NCBI RefSeq assembly: GCF_007556605.1
Contig: NZ_VJND01000009.1
Location: forward strand, 49,147-113,146
Direction of reading: 5' to 3'
DNA from: Tepidimonas sediminis
GTDB taxonomy: Bacteria; Pseudomonadota; Gammaproteobacteria; Burkholderiales; Burkholderiaceae_C
DNA: 64,000 nt
A program made the position numbers and the translations under genes. Positions within the stretch are counted from its first letter, which is position 1. Each line of letters starts with the position of its first letter. Below the pieces are notes generated by a model, which ran no database searches, was not told the DNA's origin, and was given only the letters and a program-made list of their open reading frames with translations. Of the stretch, positions 17,681 through 27,506 are shown in pieces.

Positions 17681-19060
17681 GTGAAGCATGTCATCGATGA
17701 GGCCCTGCTGCGCCGGTTCGACATTCCCGGGCCGCGCTACACGTCGTACCCGACGGCGGACCGCTTCGTCGAAGCCTTCGGCGAGCGCGACTACGTGCAG
17801 GCGCTCGAGCAGCGCCGCGCCGGCTCGCTGGCGCTGCCGCTGTCGGTGTACGTGCACATCCCGTTCTGCGCCTCGCTGTGCTACTACTGCGCGTGCAACA
17901 AGATCATCACGCGCCACCACGAGCGTGCCGCCGAATACCTGCGCTACCTCGGCCACGAGCTGGAGCTGCAGACGCGTCACCTGGGCCGCGGGCACCGCGT
18001 CAGCCAGCTGCACCTGGGCGGCGGCACGCCCACCTTCCTGTCGGACGACGAGCTGACCGACCTGATGGCGCTGCTGAAGCGCCACTTCGAGCTCGTGCCC
18101 GGCGGGGAGTATTCGATCGAGATCGACCCGCGCACCGTCACGCCCGAGCGGCTGGCGCACCTGCAGCGGCTGGGCTTCAACCGCCTGAGCTTCGGCGTGC
18201 AGGACTTCGACCCCACCGTGCAGCGCGCGGTGCACCGCATCCAGCCGGCCGAGCAGGTGTTCGCGCTGGTGCAGGCGGCGCGCGAGCTGGGCTTCGAGTC
18301 GCTCAACGTCGACCTGATCTACGGCCTGCCGCAACAGACGCCGGAGTCGCTGCAGCGCACGCTGGCGCAGGTGGCGCAGCTGCGGCCGGACCGCATCGCG
18401 CTGTACGCCTATGCGCACCTGCCGGCGCGCTTCAAGCCGCAGCGGCGCATCCACGCCGCCGAGCTGCCCAGCCCCGCCGACAAGCTGGCGATGCTGGCGC
18501 TGGCGCTGGACATGCTCAGCGCCGCCGGCTACGACTACATCGGCATGGACCACTTCGCGCTGCCGGACGACGCGCTGGCGGTGGCCAAGCGCCAGGGGCG
18601 GCTGCACCGCAACTTCCAGGGCTACAGCACGCAGCCGGACTGCGACCTGATCGCGCTGGGGGTGTCGGCCATCGGGCGCGTCGGCGCCACCTACAGCCAG
18701 AACGCCAAGACGCTGGAGGAGTACGTCGATGCGCTCGATCAGGGCCGGCTGCCGATCGTGCGCGGGCTGGCGCTGACGCGCGACGACCTGCTGCGCCGCA
18801 GCGTCATCATGGCCATCATGTGCCAGGGGCTGGTGGACTACGAGTCGATCGGGCTGGCGCACCTGGTGGACTTCCGGCAGTACTTCGCGCGCGAGCTGGA
18901 GCAGCTGCGCGAGCTGCAGCAGCACGGGCTGGTGCGGCTGCACGACACGCACCTCGAGGTCACGCCGACCGGCTGGTACCTCGTGCGCGCCATCGCGATG
19001 GTGTTCGACCGCTACCTGCAGGTCGACCAGGACCGCGCGCGGTTCTCCAAGATCATCTGA
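17681..19060 (+). CDS. hemN: oxygen-independent coproporphyrinogen III dehydrogenase
   Basis: A 459-residue radical SAM enzyme that makes protoporphyrinogen IX without oxygen, supplying haem for the cbb3 oxidase in microaerobic growth. The cluster motif CASLCYYC (Cys 63, 67, 70) and following CNK are typical of true HemN, as are HLGGGTPTFLS and the N-terminal FDIPGPRYTSYPTADRF. Translation starts at GTG, with CAAGGAG ten bases upstream. An Fnr box lies 54 bases before the start codon. Confidence 0.96.
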   Translation: MKHVIDEALLRRFDIPGPRYTSYPTADRFVEAFGERDYVQALEQRRAGSLALPLSVYVHIPFCASLCYYCACNKIITRHHERAAEYLRYLGHELELQTRHLGRGHRVSQLHLGGGTPTFLSDDELTDLMALLKRHFELVPGGEYSIEIDPRTVTPERLAHLQRLGFNRLSFGVQDFDPTVQRAVHRIQPAEQVFALVQAARELGFESLNVDLIYGLPQQTPESLQRTLAQVAQLRPDRIALYAYAHLPARFKPQRRIHAAELPSPADKLAMLALALDMLSAAGYDYIGMDHFALPDDALAVAKRQGRLHRNFQGYSTQPDCDLIALGVSAIGRVGATYSQNAKTLEEYVDALDQGRLPIVRGLALTRDDLLRRSVIMAIMCQGLVDYESIGLAHLVDFRQYFARELEQLRELQQHGLVRLHDTHLEVTPTGWYLVRAIAMVFDRYLQVDQDRARFSKII

Positions 19061-19088
19061 GCGCGCCGCAGGGGCGCTCGGGCGGCGC

Positions 19089-19094
19089 TAGGAT
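19089..19094 (+). promoter_or_regulatory. candidate -10 of the SafE/TauE-like gene (leaderless)
   Basis: TAGGAT ends 6 bases before the ATG at 19101. No Shine-Dalgarno sequence. Confidence 0.35.
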
Positions 19095-19100
19095 GGCGGC

Positions 19101-19772
19101 ATGCTTGCCTCGATGACCCTGTCGGCGCTGGTGATGGGCCTGGTGGGCGGCCCGCACTGCGTGGCCATGTGCGGTGCGGCCTGCGCCGGCATCGCGCGCG
19201 CCGCCGCGCCGCGCCAGCAGCGCGCCCTGTGGACGTGGCAGGCCAGCCGCGTGGCCGGCTACGCGCTGCTGGGCGCGCTGGCCGGCGGCACGGTGCAGGG
19301 CATGGGCTGGCTCGGCCAGCAGACGGCGGCGCTGCGGCCGCTGTGGACGATGCTGCACGTGGCGGCGCTGCTGCTCGGGGCGCTGCTGGTGGTGCAGGCG
19401 CGCCAGCCGGCCTTCCTGGACGGCTGGGCGCAGGCGGTGTGGCGCCGCGCGCGGCCGGTCCTGGCGCGCCTGGGGCCGCGCGCGCCGGTGGTGCTCGGGC
19501 TGGGCTGGGCACTGATGCCGTGCGGGCTGCTCTATTCGGCGCTGCTGGTGGCGTCGCTGTCGGCGTCGTGGTGGCACGGCGCGCTGATCATGGCGGCCTT
19601 CGCGCTGGGCACGACGGTGACGCTGGCCACCGGGCCGTGGCTGCTGCTCAAGCTGGCGCAGGCGCGCAGCGGTGGCTGGGGGATCCGGCTGGCGGGGCTG
19701 GCGCTGGTGGCCACCTCCGGCTGGGCGCTGTGGATGGGCATCACGCAGCCGAGCGGTCTGTGGTGCGCGTGA
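19101..19772 (+). CDS. sulfite exporter TauE/SafE family (DsbD-like) membrane protein
   Basis: A 223-residue integral membrane protein with about six helices. The N-terminal motif VGGPHCVAMCG and the mid-protein GLGWALMPCGLLYSAL, each with one conserved cysteine, are characteristic of the SafE/UreH/DsbD-transmembrane-like family (PF13386). Members close to cco genes are suspected of handling copper or electrons for cytochrome oxidase assembly, which its position behind hemN supports. The function is not established. Its 3' end overlaps the convergent DMT transporter gene by 32 bases. Confidence 0.82.
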   Translation: MLASMTLSALVMGLVGGPHCVAMCGAACAGIARAAAPRQQRALWTWQASRVAGYALLGALAGGTVQGMGWLGQQTAALRPLWTMLHVAALLLGALLVVQARQPAFLDGWAQAVWRRARPVLARLGPRAPVVLGLGWALMPCGLLYSALLVASLSASWWHGALIMAAFALGTTVTLATGPWLLLKLAQARSGGWGIRLAGLALVATSGWALWMGITQPSGLWCA

Positions 19773-20688
19773 GCGTGGCCGGCCACGTGGCCACCACCAG
19801 TCCCGCCAGCGCCAGCGCGAACGCCGCCCACTGCGCGGAGGTCAGCCGCTCGCCCATGAACAGCACGCCCACCGCCGCGGCGCTGACCGGCAGCATCACC
19901 GTGAAGACGCCGGCGCGCGCGGCCGGCACGTGGCGCAGCCCGCTCATCCACAGCCACACCGTCCAGACGCTGGCCGCCAGGCCGTAGAAGACGAGCAGCG
20001 CCCACAGCGGCGCGTCGAGGCGGCTCCAGTCGTAGCCGCGCGCCGCCCACAGGCCCAGCGGCGTCATCAGCGCCAGGCCCCACAGGTTGATCAGCGCCGC
20101 GATGCGCCGCGGGCCCAGCCGCCCGGTCAGGCGCTTGCCGATGACGACGTAGGCCGCCTCGCACGCCACCGCCGCCAGCACCAGCAGGTTGCCCCACAGC
20201 GCCAGCGGCACGCCGAGCCAGGCACCGCTGGCCGCGGCCGGCGCCGGTGCGGCCTTGTCCAGCGAAAACAGCGCGATACCCGCGGCCGCCAGCGCGATGG
20301 CCGCCAGCGCGCGGCCGTCGAGCCGCTCGCGCAGGAACAGCCACGACTGCAGCGCCACCATCGCCGGGATGGCGGCCATGATGACACCGGCCGCGCTGGC
20401 GGTGGTCAGCCGCAGGCCGGTCAGCATGCAGATCGTGAACAGGAAGTTGCCCAGCAGCGCCTGCCAGAACAGCAGCGCCAGCGTCGCGCGGTCCAGCGGC
20501 GGCTCGTGCGGCGCCCGGCGCAGCCAGTGCGGCATGGCCGCCGCCCCGATCAGGTAGCGCAGCCAGGCCAGCAGGAACACCGGCATCGCCGCCGCCAGCG
20601 GCTTGGACAGCGCCACGTAGGCGCCGACCATGGTCATGCTGGCGGCCAGCGCGGCGTAGGCGGCCCACGGCGTGCGCGCAGGGCTCAT
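19741..20688 (-). CDS. DMT-family transporter (EamA domains)
   Basis: A 315-residue protein with ten hydrophobic helices and two EamA repeats; residues such as ALLGNFLFTICMLTGLRLTTAS and AASVWTVWLWMSGLRHVPA sit at the repeat ends. It belongs to the drug/metabolite transporter superfamily, whose members often export amino acids or other metabolites; the substrate is unknown. Its ATG overlaps the nadB stop in ATGA, so the two are translationally coupled. It overlaps the convergent SafE-like gene tail to tail. Confidence 0.88.
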   Translation of the reverse strand: MSPARTPWAAYAALAASMTMVGAYVALSKPLAAAMPVFLLAWLRYLIGAAAMPHWLRRAPHEPPLDRATLALLFWQALLGNFLFTICMLTGLRLTTASAAGVIMAAIPAMVALQSWLFLRERLDGRALAAIALAAAGIALFSLDKAAPAPAAASGAWLGVPLALWGNLLVLAAVACEAAYVVIGKRLTGRLGPRRIAALINLWGLALMTPLGLWAARGYDWSRLDAPLWALLVFYGLAASVWTVWLWMSGLRHVPAARAGVFTVMLPVSAAAVGVLFMGERLTSAQWAAFALALAGLVVATWPATLTRTTDRSAA

Positions 20689-22298
20689 CGGCGCGGCGGC
20701 GTCAGCACGGTGGGGCGCGCCAGCGGCAGCGTGTGCGGATGGTCGCGGCTGTAGTGCAGGCCGCGGCTTTCCTGCCGGCTGCGCGCGCTGCGCACGATCA
20801 GGTCGGCCACCTGCACCAGGTTGCGCAGCTCCAGCAGGTCGCGCGTGACGTGGAAGCTGGCGTAGAACTCGTGGATCTCGTGGCGCAGCAGCTCGATGCG
20901 GTTGGCTGCGCGCTCCAGCCGCTTGTCGGTGCGCACGATGCCGACGTAGTCCCACATGAAGCGGCGCAGCTCGTCCCAGTTGTGGCTGATGACGACCTGC
21001 TCGTCGGCGTCGCTGACGCGGCTGTCGTCCCAAGGGCGCACGGTGACCGGCGGCGGCGCCGGGTGCGCCGCCATGTCCTCGGCGGCGGCGCGCGCGAACA
21101 CCAGGCACTCCAGCAGCGAGTTGCTGGCCAGCCGGTTGGCGCCGTGCAGGCCGGTGTAGCTGGCCTCGCCGACGCAGTACAGGCCGGGCAGGTCGGTGCG
21201 CGCGCGCAGGTCGGTGACCACGCCGCCGCAGGTGTAGTGCGCCGCCGGCACCACGGGGATCGGCTCGCGCGTGATGTCGATGCCGAGCTCCGCGCAGCGC
21301 TTCAGGATGTTGGGGAAGTGCTCGTGCAGGAAGGCCGGCGGCTGGTGCGAGATGTCCAGGTACACGCACGGGATGCCGTGCTTCTTCATCTCGAAGTCGA
21401 TCGCGCGCGCGACGATGTCGCGCGGGGCCAGTTCCGCGCGCGGGTCGTGATCGGGCATGAAGCGGCGGCTGCCCAGGTGCGGCGGCAGCTTCAGGATGCC
21501 GCCTTCGCCGCGCACCGCCTCGCTGATCAGGAAGCTCTTGGCCTTGGGGTGGTACAGGCAGGTCGGGTGGAACTGGATGAATTCCATGTTGGCCACCCGG
21601 CAGCCGGCGCGCCAGGCCGCGGCGATGCCGTCGCCGGTGGCGGTGTCGGGGTTGGAGGTGTAGAGGTAGACCTTGCCCGCGCCGCCGGTGGCCAGCACCG
21701 TGTGCGGCGCGACGAACACCTCCACCTCGTCGCGCGCCTCGTCGAGCACGTAGGCCCCCAGCACCCGCCGCGGCGTCTGCGGTGCGGTGGCGTGGCGGTC
21801 GCTCAGCAGCAGGTCCACCAGCACGTGCGTCTCGAAGACGTCGATGTTGTCGGCCGCGCGCACGCGCTCGATCAGCGTGGCCTGCACCGCCGCGCCGGTG
21901 GCGTCGGCCGCGTGCACGATGCGGCGGTGGCTGTGGCCGCCTTCACGCGTCAGGTGCAGCGCCGCGCCTTCCTGCGTGAAGGGGGTGCCCAGCGCGCGCA
22001 GCCAGGCGATCGCCTGCGGTGCGTGCTCGACGACGAAGCGCGTGGCCTGCGGGTCGCACAGGCCGGCGCCGGCGATCAGCGTGTCCTGCACGTGGGCATC
22101 GAAGCTGTCGTCCTCGCCCAGCACGGCGGCGATGCCGCCCTGCGCCCAGGCGCTGGAGCCGTCGGCGATGCCGCGCTTGGTGACGACGGCCACGCGCCAG
22201 TGCGACGGCAGCAGCAGCGCGGTGGCCAGGCCGGCCAGCCCGCTGCCGATGATGAGCGCGTCGTAGACGCGCGGCGGAGGAGGGGAGGCGTTGCTCAT
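20685..22298 (-). CDS. nadB: L-aspartate oxidase
   Basis: A 537-residue flavoprotein oxidising aspartate to iminoaspartate, the first step of de novo NAD synthesis. The FAD-binding GSGLAGLATAL is near the N-terminus, and GSSAWAQGGIAAV, EFIQFHPTCLY and CGGV-type HYTCGGVVTDL are family hallmarks that also separate it from succinate dehydrogenase flavoproteins (no quinone-reductase partner genes nearby). The C-terminal helical domain is complete. nadA and nadC are not in the window. Confidence 0.95.
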   Translation of the reverse strand: MSNASPPPPRVYDALIIGSGLAGLATALLLPSHWRVAVVTKRGIADGSSAWAQGGIAAVLGEDDSFDAHVQDTLIAGAGLCDPQATRFVVEHAPQAIAWLRALGTPFTQEGAALHLTREGGHSHRRIVHAADATGAAVQATLIERVRAADNIDVFETHVLVDLLLSDRHATAPQTPRRVLGAYVLDEARDEVEVFVAPHTVLATGGAGKVYLYTSNPDTATGDGIAAAWRAGCRVANMEFIQFHPTCLYHPKAKSFLISEAVRGEGGILKLPPHLGSRRFMPDHDPRAELAPRDIVARAIDFEMKKHGIPCVYLDISHQPPAFLHEHFPNILKRCAELGIDITREPIPVVPAAHYTCGGVVTDLRARTDLPGLYCVGEASYTGLHGANRLASNSLLECLVFARAAAEDMAAHPAPPPVTVRPWDDSRVSDADEQVVISHNWDELRRFMWDYVGIVRTDKRLERAANRIELLRHEIHEFYASFHVTRDLLELRNLVQVADLIVRSARSRQESRGLHYSRDHPHTLPLARPTVLTPPRR

Positions 22299-22346
22299 GG
22301 GTCGGACGGGGACGTAGAACGCATCCTAGCAGCGCGGCGGCCCGTT

Positions 22347-23204
22347 TCAGACCGGCTGGTAGGTCAACCGCACGTACAGCGGGGCGTACGGCTCGGCCTG
22401 CGTCACTTCCACCAGCCCCTCCTTGCCCAGCTCCAGCAGCGCGATGAAGGTCACCACCGCGTGCGCCACGCCGCGCGCCGGCTCGAACAGCTCGGCGAAC
22501 TCCGCGAAGCGCCGCCCCTGCAGCGTGCGCAGCAGCTGGCTCATCGTCTCGCGCACCGACAGCGCCTCGCGCTGGATGGTGTGCCGCTGCACCAGACGGG
22601 CACGGCGCAGGATGTCGCGCCAGGCGGCGCGCAGCTCCTCGGGATCCACGTCGGGCCAGCGGGGCGCAAGCGACTGCTCGATGCGCACGTGCGCGCGCCA
22701 GAAGTCGCGCCCGTGCTGCGGCAGCGCATCCAGCGCCTGCGCCGCCAGCTTGATGCGTTCGTACTCCAGCAGCCGGCGCACCAGCTCGGCGCGCGGATCC
22801 TCCGGCTCCGGTTCGCCTTCGGCGCGCGGCGCCGGCGGCAGCAGCAGGCGCGACTTGATCTCGATCAGCATCGCCGCCATCAGCAGGTATTCGGCGGCCA
22901 GCTCCAGGTTGCGCGCGCGGATCTGCTCCACGTAACCCAGGTACTGGCGCGTCACCTCCGCCAGCGGGATGTCCAGGATGTTGAAATTCTGGCGCCGGAT
23001 CAGGTACAGCAGCAGATCCAGCGGCCCCTCGAACGCCTCGAGGAACACCTCCAGCGCGTCCGGCGGGATGTAGAGATCCTGCGGCAGCGCAAACAGCGGC
23101 TCGCCGTACAGGCGCGCGATCGCCACCTGATCGACGGTGGCCGGGGTGCTCGCCTCGGCGTGCGCGGCCGGCGGCAGCTCGGGGGCGGCGCCAGCCGCGC
23201 TCAC
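22347..23204 (-). CDS. scpA: segregation and condensation protein A
   Basis: A 285-residue kleisin that bridges SMC heads in chromosome condensation. The N-terminal core FEGPLDLLLYLIRRQNFNILDIPLAEVT and the helix LAAEYLLMAAMLIEIKSRLLLP are diagnostic; the winged-helix C-terminus is present. An N-terminal extension of about 35 residues precedes the core. It starts at GTG, overlapping the stop of the DUF3460 gene in GTGA, so expression is probably coupled. scpB is not adjacent. Confidence 0.93.
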   Translation of the reverse strand: MSAAGAAPELPPAAHAEASTPATVDQVAIARLYGEPLFALPQDLYIPPDALEVFLEAFEGPLDLLLYLIRRQNFNILDIPLAEVTRQYLGYVEQIRARNLELAAEYLLMAAMLIEIKSRLLLPPAPRAEGEPEPEDPRAELVRRLLEYERIKLAAQALDALPQHGRDFWRAHVRIEQSLAPRWPDVDPEELRAAWRDILRRARLVQRHTIQREALSVRETMSQLLRTLQGRRFAEFAELFEPARGVAHAVVTFIALLELGKEGLVEVTQAEPYAPLYVRLTYQPV

Positions 23205-23413
23205 GTCAGCGTCGGCTCGGTCTGGTAGACGTAGGGCTTCTGCGGCACGCGCGCGGCCTGGGCCTGGCGCAGGAAGTCACGGTCCTGCGGGCGGTCCCAC
23301 AGCAGCGCGCGGCCGGCGCGCTGCTCGGCCTCCAGCTGCGGCTTGGCGCGCTTGAGCTGTTCGAGAAACTGCGTCGTGTCGGAGACGTAGTCGGGCAGGC
23401 CGAGGAAGTTCAT
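23201..23413 (-). CDS. DUF3460 family protein
   Basis: A 70-residue soluble protein starting MNFLGLPDYVSDTTQFL and including LDDLKRAKP-like LEQLKRAKPQLEAEQRAGRALLWDRP. These match the DUF3460 family, short proteins almost confined to betaproteobacteria and commonly found just before scpA. The function is unknown. It ends in a 4-base overlap with the scpA start. Confidence 0.85.
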   Translation of the reverse strand: MNFLGLPDYVSDTTQFLEQLKRAKPQLEAEQRAGRALLWDRPQDRDFLRQAQAARVPQKPYVYQTEPTLT

Positions 23414-23451
23414 GGCGGATCGCGGTATCCGGTTGACCAATGGCGCGGCCC

Positions 23452-25137
23452 TCATTGTAGGCCGCCATCGGCCGGCGCCGCGCTGCTGCCGCGCTCCCAC
23501 GCCGTCCAGCCGGCCAGCCGCGGCAGGAAGCCCGCGCGCTCCATCAGCGAGCGCGGCTGCTCGTGCAGCCCGTCGATGGCGAGCGTGCCGCCGCGGCGCT
23601 CGATCGCCTCCAGCAGGCTCTCCAGCGCGTCCAGCCCGGTGGTGTCCAGCAGCTGCAGGTCGCCGGCGTCGAGCCGCACCGCCACGCCCGGCTCGGCGCG
23701 GTCCACCGCGTCGTTGAGCGCATCGAGCTTGGTCACCGCGCCGAAGAACAGCGAGCCGTACAGGTGCGCCTCGATGCGTGCGGGCTCCACGCGGTCCAGC
23801 GTGACGCGAAACAGGCTGCTCTGGCGCCGCACGAACAGCACCACCGCCAGCACCAGCCCCAGCTCCACCGCCACCGTCAGGTCGAAGATCACCGTCACCG
23901 CAAACGTGCTCAGCAGCATCAGGCGGTAGTGCATGCTGAACTGGCGCAGGCGCGCGAACTCGCGCCACTCGCCCATGTTCCATGCGACGAACAGCAGGAT
24001 GCCGGCCAGCACCGCCAGCGGCACGTGGCGCGCCAGCGGCGCGGCCAGCAGCACGATGGCCGCCAGCGCCAGCGCGTGCACCGCACCCGCGACGCCGCTG
24101 GTGGCGCCGCTGCGGATGTTGGTGACCGTGCGGGCGATGGTGCCGGTGGCCGGCATGCCGCCGATGAACGGCACCACCGCGTTGGCGATGCCCTGCGCCA
24201 TCAGCTCCTGGTTGGGGTCGTGCTTGCGCCCGCCGTGCAGCTGGTCGGCCACGCGCGCGCACAGCAGCGACTCGATGGCGCCCAGTGCCGCGAGGGTCAG
24301 CGTCGGGATCACCAGCTGGCGCACCGTCTGCCACGACACGTCCGGCCACACCAGCGCCGGCAGCCCCTGCGGGATGCCGCCGAAGCGGGTGCCGATGGTC
24401 TCCACCGGCCACTCCAGCGCCCAGGCCAGCAGCGACAGCGTCACCAGCGCCACCACCGGCGCCGGCAGGCGCGAGGTGGCCTGCAGCGCGCTGACGCCCT
24501 GCAGCCCGGCCAGCCGCTGGCGGAACGCCGAATCCACCGCCCACAGGCGCGGCCACACCAAGAGTCCAACCACGCACAGCCCCGCCAGCGCCACCGCGTA
24601 CGGGTTGACGGTGGTGAGCGCCCCGCCCACCGTGTGCAGGATGCCGAAGAAGTCCGCCGGCATCTTGGTCACCTGCAGCCCCAGCGCGTCGCGCAGCTGC
24701 GACAGCGCGATCAGCACCGCAATCCCGTTGGTGAAGCCGATGACCACGCTGACCGGCACGAAGCGCACCAGCGTGCCCAGCCGCAGCCAGCCCATCGCGA
24801 ACAGCAGCAGCCCGGCGCAGAAGGTCGACACCAGCAACCCGCCGACGCCGTGGCGCTCGACGATGCCGTAGACGATGACGATGAAGGCGCCGGCCGGCCC
24901 GCCGATCTGCACCGACGTGCCGCCCAGTACCGCGATCAGGAAGCCGGCGACGATGGCGGTCCACAGGCCGGCGGTGGGTTGCAGGCCGCTGGCGATCGCG
25001 AACGCCATCGCCAGCGGCAGCGCCACGACGCCGACGGTGACGCCGGCGCCGAGGTCGCGCATCAGGCGCGCCCGGTCGTAGGCGCGCAGGTCATCGAGCA
25101 GACGGGGACGAAAGGGATGCAATGCCAGACGGGCCAT
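23452..25137 (-). CDS. SulP-family anion permease with STAS domain
   Basis: A 561-residue membrane transporter. It opens with DLGAGVTVGVVALPLAMAFA, has GGPAGAFIVIVYG early and NxELxxQGxAN-type NQELMAQGIANAV plus GGMPATGTIARTVTN in the middle, and ends with a cytoplasmic STAS domain containing LQLLDTTGLDALE. These are the signatures of SulP/SLC26 transporters for sulfate, bicarbonate or dicarboxylates; substrate cannot be told from sequence. GGAGG precedes the ATG. It lies 121 bases after metG on the same strand. Confidence 0.9.
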   Translation of the reverse strand: MARLALHPFRPRLLDDLRAYDRARLMRDLGAGVTVGVVALPLAMAFAIASGLQPTAGLWTAIVAGFLIAVLGGTSVQIGGPAGAFIVIVYGIVERHGVGGLLVSTFCAGLLLFAMGWLRLGTLVRFVPVSVVIGFTNGIAVLIALSQLRDALGLQVTKMPADFFGILHTVGGALTTVNPYAVALAGLCVVGLLVWPRLWAVDSAFRQRLAGLQGVSALQATSRLPAPVVALVTLSLLAWALEWPVETIGTRFGGIPQGLPALVWPDVSWQTVRQLVIPTLTLAALGAIESLLCARVADQLHGGRKHDPNQELMAQGIANAVVPFIGGMPATGTIARTVTNIRSGATSGVAGAVHALALAAIVLLAAPLARHVPLAVLAGILLFVAWNMGEWREFARLRQFSMHYRLMLLSTFAVTVIFDLTVAVELGLVLAVVLFVRRQSSLFRVTLDRVEPARIEAHLYGSLFFGAVTKLDALNDAVDRAEPGVAVRLDAGDLQLLDTTGLDALESLLEAIERRGGTLAIDGLHEQPRSLMERAGFLPRLAGWTAWERGSSAAPADGGLQ

Positions 25138-25258
25138 GCCGAACCTCCACGGAAACGATGCGGGAACGCGGGACGAGCGGAGGTAGGCACGGACGGCGGC
25201 CCGCAGTGGCGCTGGCGCGTGATGAAGCGCCTGCGCGCACTCAGGCCGGCGGCTCGCA

Positions 25259-27364
25259 TCACCGCACCCGCATGCCCGGCTCGGCGCCGGCGTGCGGCTC
25301 CAGGATGAACACCCCCGGGTGCGCCTGGCCGTCGGCGTGGCTGGCGGCCAGCACCATGCCTTCGCTGACGCCGAACTTCATCTTGCGCGGGGCGAGGTTG
25401 GCCACCAGCACCGTCAGCTTGCCGATGAGCCGCTCCGGCGCATAGGCCGAGGCGATGCCGGAGAAGACGTTGCGCGTGCGGCCCTCGCCGACGTCCAGCG
25501 TCAGCCGCAGCAGCTTGGTGGAGCCCTCCACCCGCTCGCAGGCCACGATGCGCGCGATGCGCAGGTCCACCTTGGCAAAGTCGTCGATCGTGATCGTCGG
25601 CGCGATGGCCTCGCCGCCCGGCTGCGGCGCGCCTTCGGCGGCCGGGGTGGCCGCGGCCGGCGCGGGCGGCTCGAAGAGTGCCTCCAGCAGCTTCGGGTCG
25701 ACGCGCTGCATCAGGTGCTCGTACGGTGCGATCGCGTGCCCGGCCCCCAGCGGCTGCGCGGCGTTGGCGAAGTCCAGCGGCGCGCAGCGCAGGAAGGCCT
25801 CCACCCGCTCGGCGGTGGCGGGCAGCACGGGTTTGAGCATCGCGGTGAGGATGCGGAACGCCTCCACGCAGGTGGTGCAGACGTCGTGCAGCCGGGCGGC
25901 GAGTTCCGGCTGCTTGGCCAGCTCCCACGGCTTGTTCTGGTCCACGTAGGCGTTGACGCGGTCCGCGAGCGCCATCACCTCGCGCACCGCCTTGCCGTAT
26001 TCGCGCTCGGCCCACAGCTCGGCCACCGCCGGCAGCGCGGTCTGCAGCGCGTCCAGCAGCGCCTCGCCGTCGGGCGAGACGGCGCCCAGCCGCCCCTCGA
26101 AGCGCCTGGTGATGAAGCCCGCCGCGCGCGAGGCGATGTTGACGTACTTGCCGATCAGGTCGCTGTTGACGCGGGCGACGAAGTCCTCGGGGTTGAAGTC
26201 CACGTCCTCCACGCGCGGGTTGAGCTTGGCCGCCAGGTAGTAGCGCAGCCACTCCGGGTTGAGCCCCAGGCGCAGGTAGCGCAGCGGGTCGATGCCGGTG
26301 CCGCGGCTCTTGCTCATCTTCTCGCCGCTGACGGTGATGAAGCCGTGCACGAACACGTGCGTCGGCGTCTTGCGACCGGAAAAATGCAGCATCGCCGGCC
26401 AGAACAGCGTGTGGAAGTAGGTGATGTCCTTGCCGATGAAGTGGATCTGCTCGACCGCCGGGTCGGCGACGAATTCCTCGAACGTCTGCGTCGTGCGCGA
26501 AGGCGCGTGCCAGTGATGGGCCGCCTGGCCCTTGTCGAAGTGGTTCTTGAGGCTGGCCAGATACCCGATCGGCGCGTCCAGCCAGACGTAGAAGTACTTG
26601 CCCGGCGCGTCCGGGATCTCGATGCCGAAGTACGGCGCGTCGCGGCTGATGTCCCAGTCGCCCAGGCCCCCGCGGCCGTCCTCGTCCTTGGCGAACCACT
26701 CGCGGATCTTGTTGACCACCTCCGGCTGCAGGCGGCCGGGGGCGGAGGTCCACTCCTCCAGGAACTGCACGCAGCGCGGGTCGGAAAGCCGGAAGAAGAA
26801 GTGCTCCGACTGGCGCAGCTCGGGCGTGGCGCCGGACAGCGCCGAGTACGGGTTCCTCAGCTCCGTGGGGGTGTAGACGGCGCCGCAGGCCTCGCACGAG
26901 TCGCCGTACTGGTCCGGCGCGCCGCAGCGCGGGCACTGGCCCTTGATGTAGCGGTCGGGCAGGAACATGCCCTTGACCGGGTCGTAGAACTGCTCGATCG
27001 TGCGCACCTCGATCAGCCCGGCGGCCTTGAGCGCCCGGTAGATGGCCTGCGCCAGCTCGTGGTTTTCCGGCGCGTCGGTGCTGTGCCAGTTGTCGAAGCG
27101 GATGTGAAAGCCGTCCAGGTAGGCGGCGCGGCCGGCGGCGATGTCGGCGACGAACTGCTGCGGCGTCTTGCCGGCCTTCTCCGCCGCGATCATGATCGGC
27201 GCGCCGTGCGCGTCGTCGGCGCCGACGAAGTGCACCTCGTGCCCCAGCAGCCGCTGCGTGCGCACCCACACGTCGGCCTGGATGTACTCCATGATGTGGC
27301 CGATGTGGAAGTGGCCGTTGGCGTAGGGCAGGGCGGTGGTGACGAACAGACGGCGCTTGGACAT
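25259..27364 (-). CDS. metG: methionyl-tRNA synthetase
   Basis: A 701-residue class I synthetase. It has the HIGH motif in [10 protein letters not shown], a zinc knuckle [17 protein letters not shown], and KMSKS in [15 protein letters not shown]-terminal EMAP/Trbp-type tRNA-binding domain starts near [15 protein letters not shown]. An Ala-rich linker joins it to the body. The ATG complementary to 27362-27364 begins the conserved [18 protein letters not shown]; longer upstream extensions are not supported. A TACAAT at 27401-27406 on this strand suggests a leader of about 30 bases. It is divergent from mrp, a widespread arrangement. Confidence 0.96.
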   Translation of the reverse strand: MSKRRLFVTTALPYANGHFHIGHIMEYIQADVWVRTQRLLGHEVHFVGADDAHGAPIMIAAEKAGKTPQQFVADIAAGRAAYLDGFHIRFDNWHSTDAPENHELAQAIYRALKAAGLIEVRTIEQFYDPVKGMFLPDRYIKGQCPRCGAPDQYGDSCEACGAVYTPTELRNPYSALSGATPELRQSEHFFFRLSDPRCVQFLEEWTSAPGRLQPEVVNKIREWFAKDEDGRGGLGDWDISRDAPYFGIEIPDAPGKYFYVWLDAPIGYLASLKNHFDKGQAAHHWHAPSRTTQTFEEFVADPAVEQIHFIGKDITYFHTLFWPAMLHFSGRKTPTHVFVHGFITVSGEKMSKSRGTGIDPLRYLRLGLNPEWLRYYLAAKLNPRVEDVDFNPEDFVARVNSDLIGKYVNIASRAAGFITRRFEGRLGAVSPDGEALLDALQTALPAVAELWAEREYGKAVREVMALADRVNAYVDQNKPWELAKQPELAARLHDVCTTCVEAFRILTAMLKPVLPATAERVEAFLRCAPLDFANAAQPLGAGHAIAPYEHLMQRVDPKLLEALFEPPAPAAATPAAEGAPQPGGEAIAPTITIDDFAKVDLRIARIVACERVEGSTKLLRLTLDVGEGRTRNVFSGIASAYAPERLIGKLTVLVANLAPRKMKFGVSEGMVLAASHADGQAHPGVFILEPHAGAEPGMRVR

Positions 27365-27506
27365 GGCTGGGCGACTTGGCGCACGAGGGGCAAGCCCGGG
27401 ATTGTACTGAGGGCTCTGCCGCGGGCGCCAGCGGCGCGGGCGGCGCCTGGCGCTAGACTGTGCGCCTGCGCGAACCCCCCCACGACACGCGAGGAGCGAG
27501 GCGACG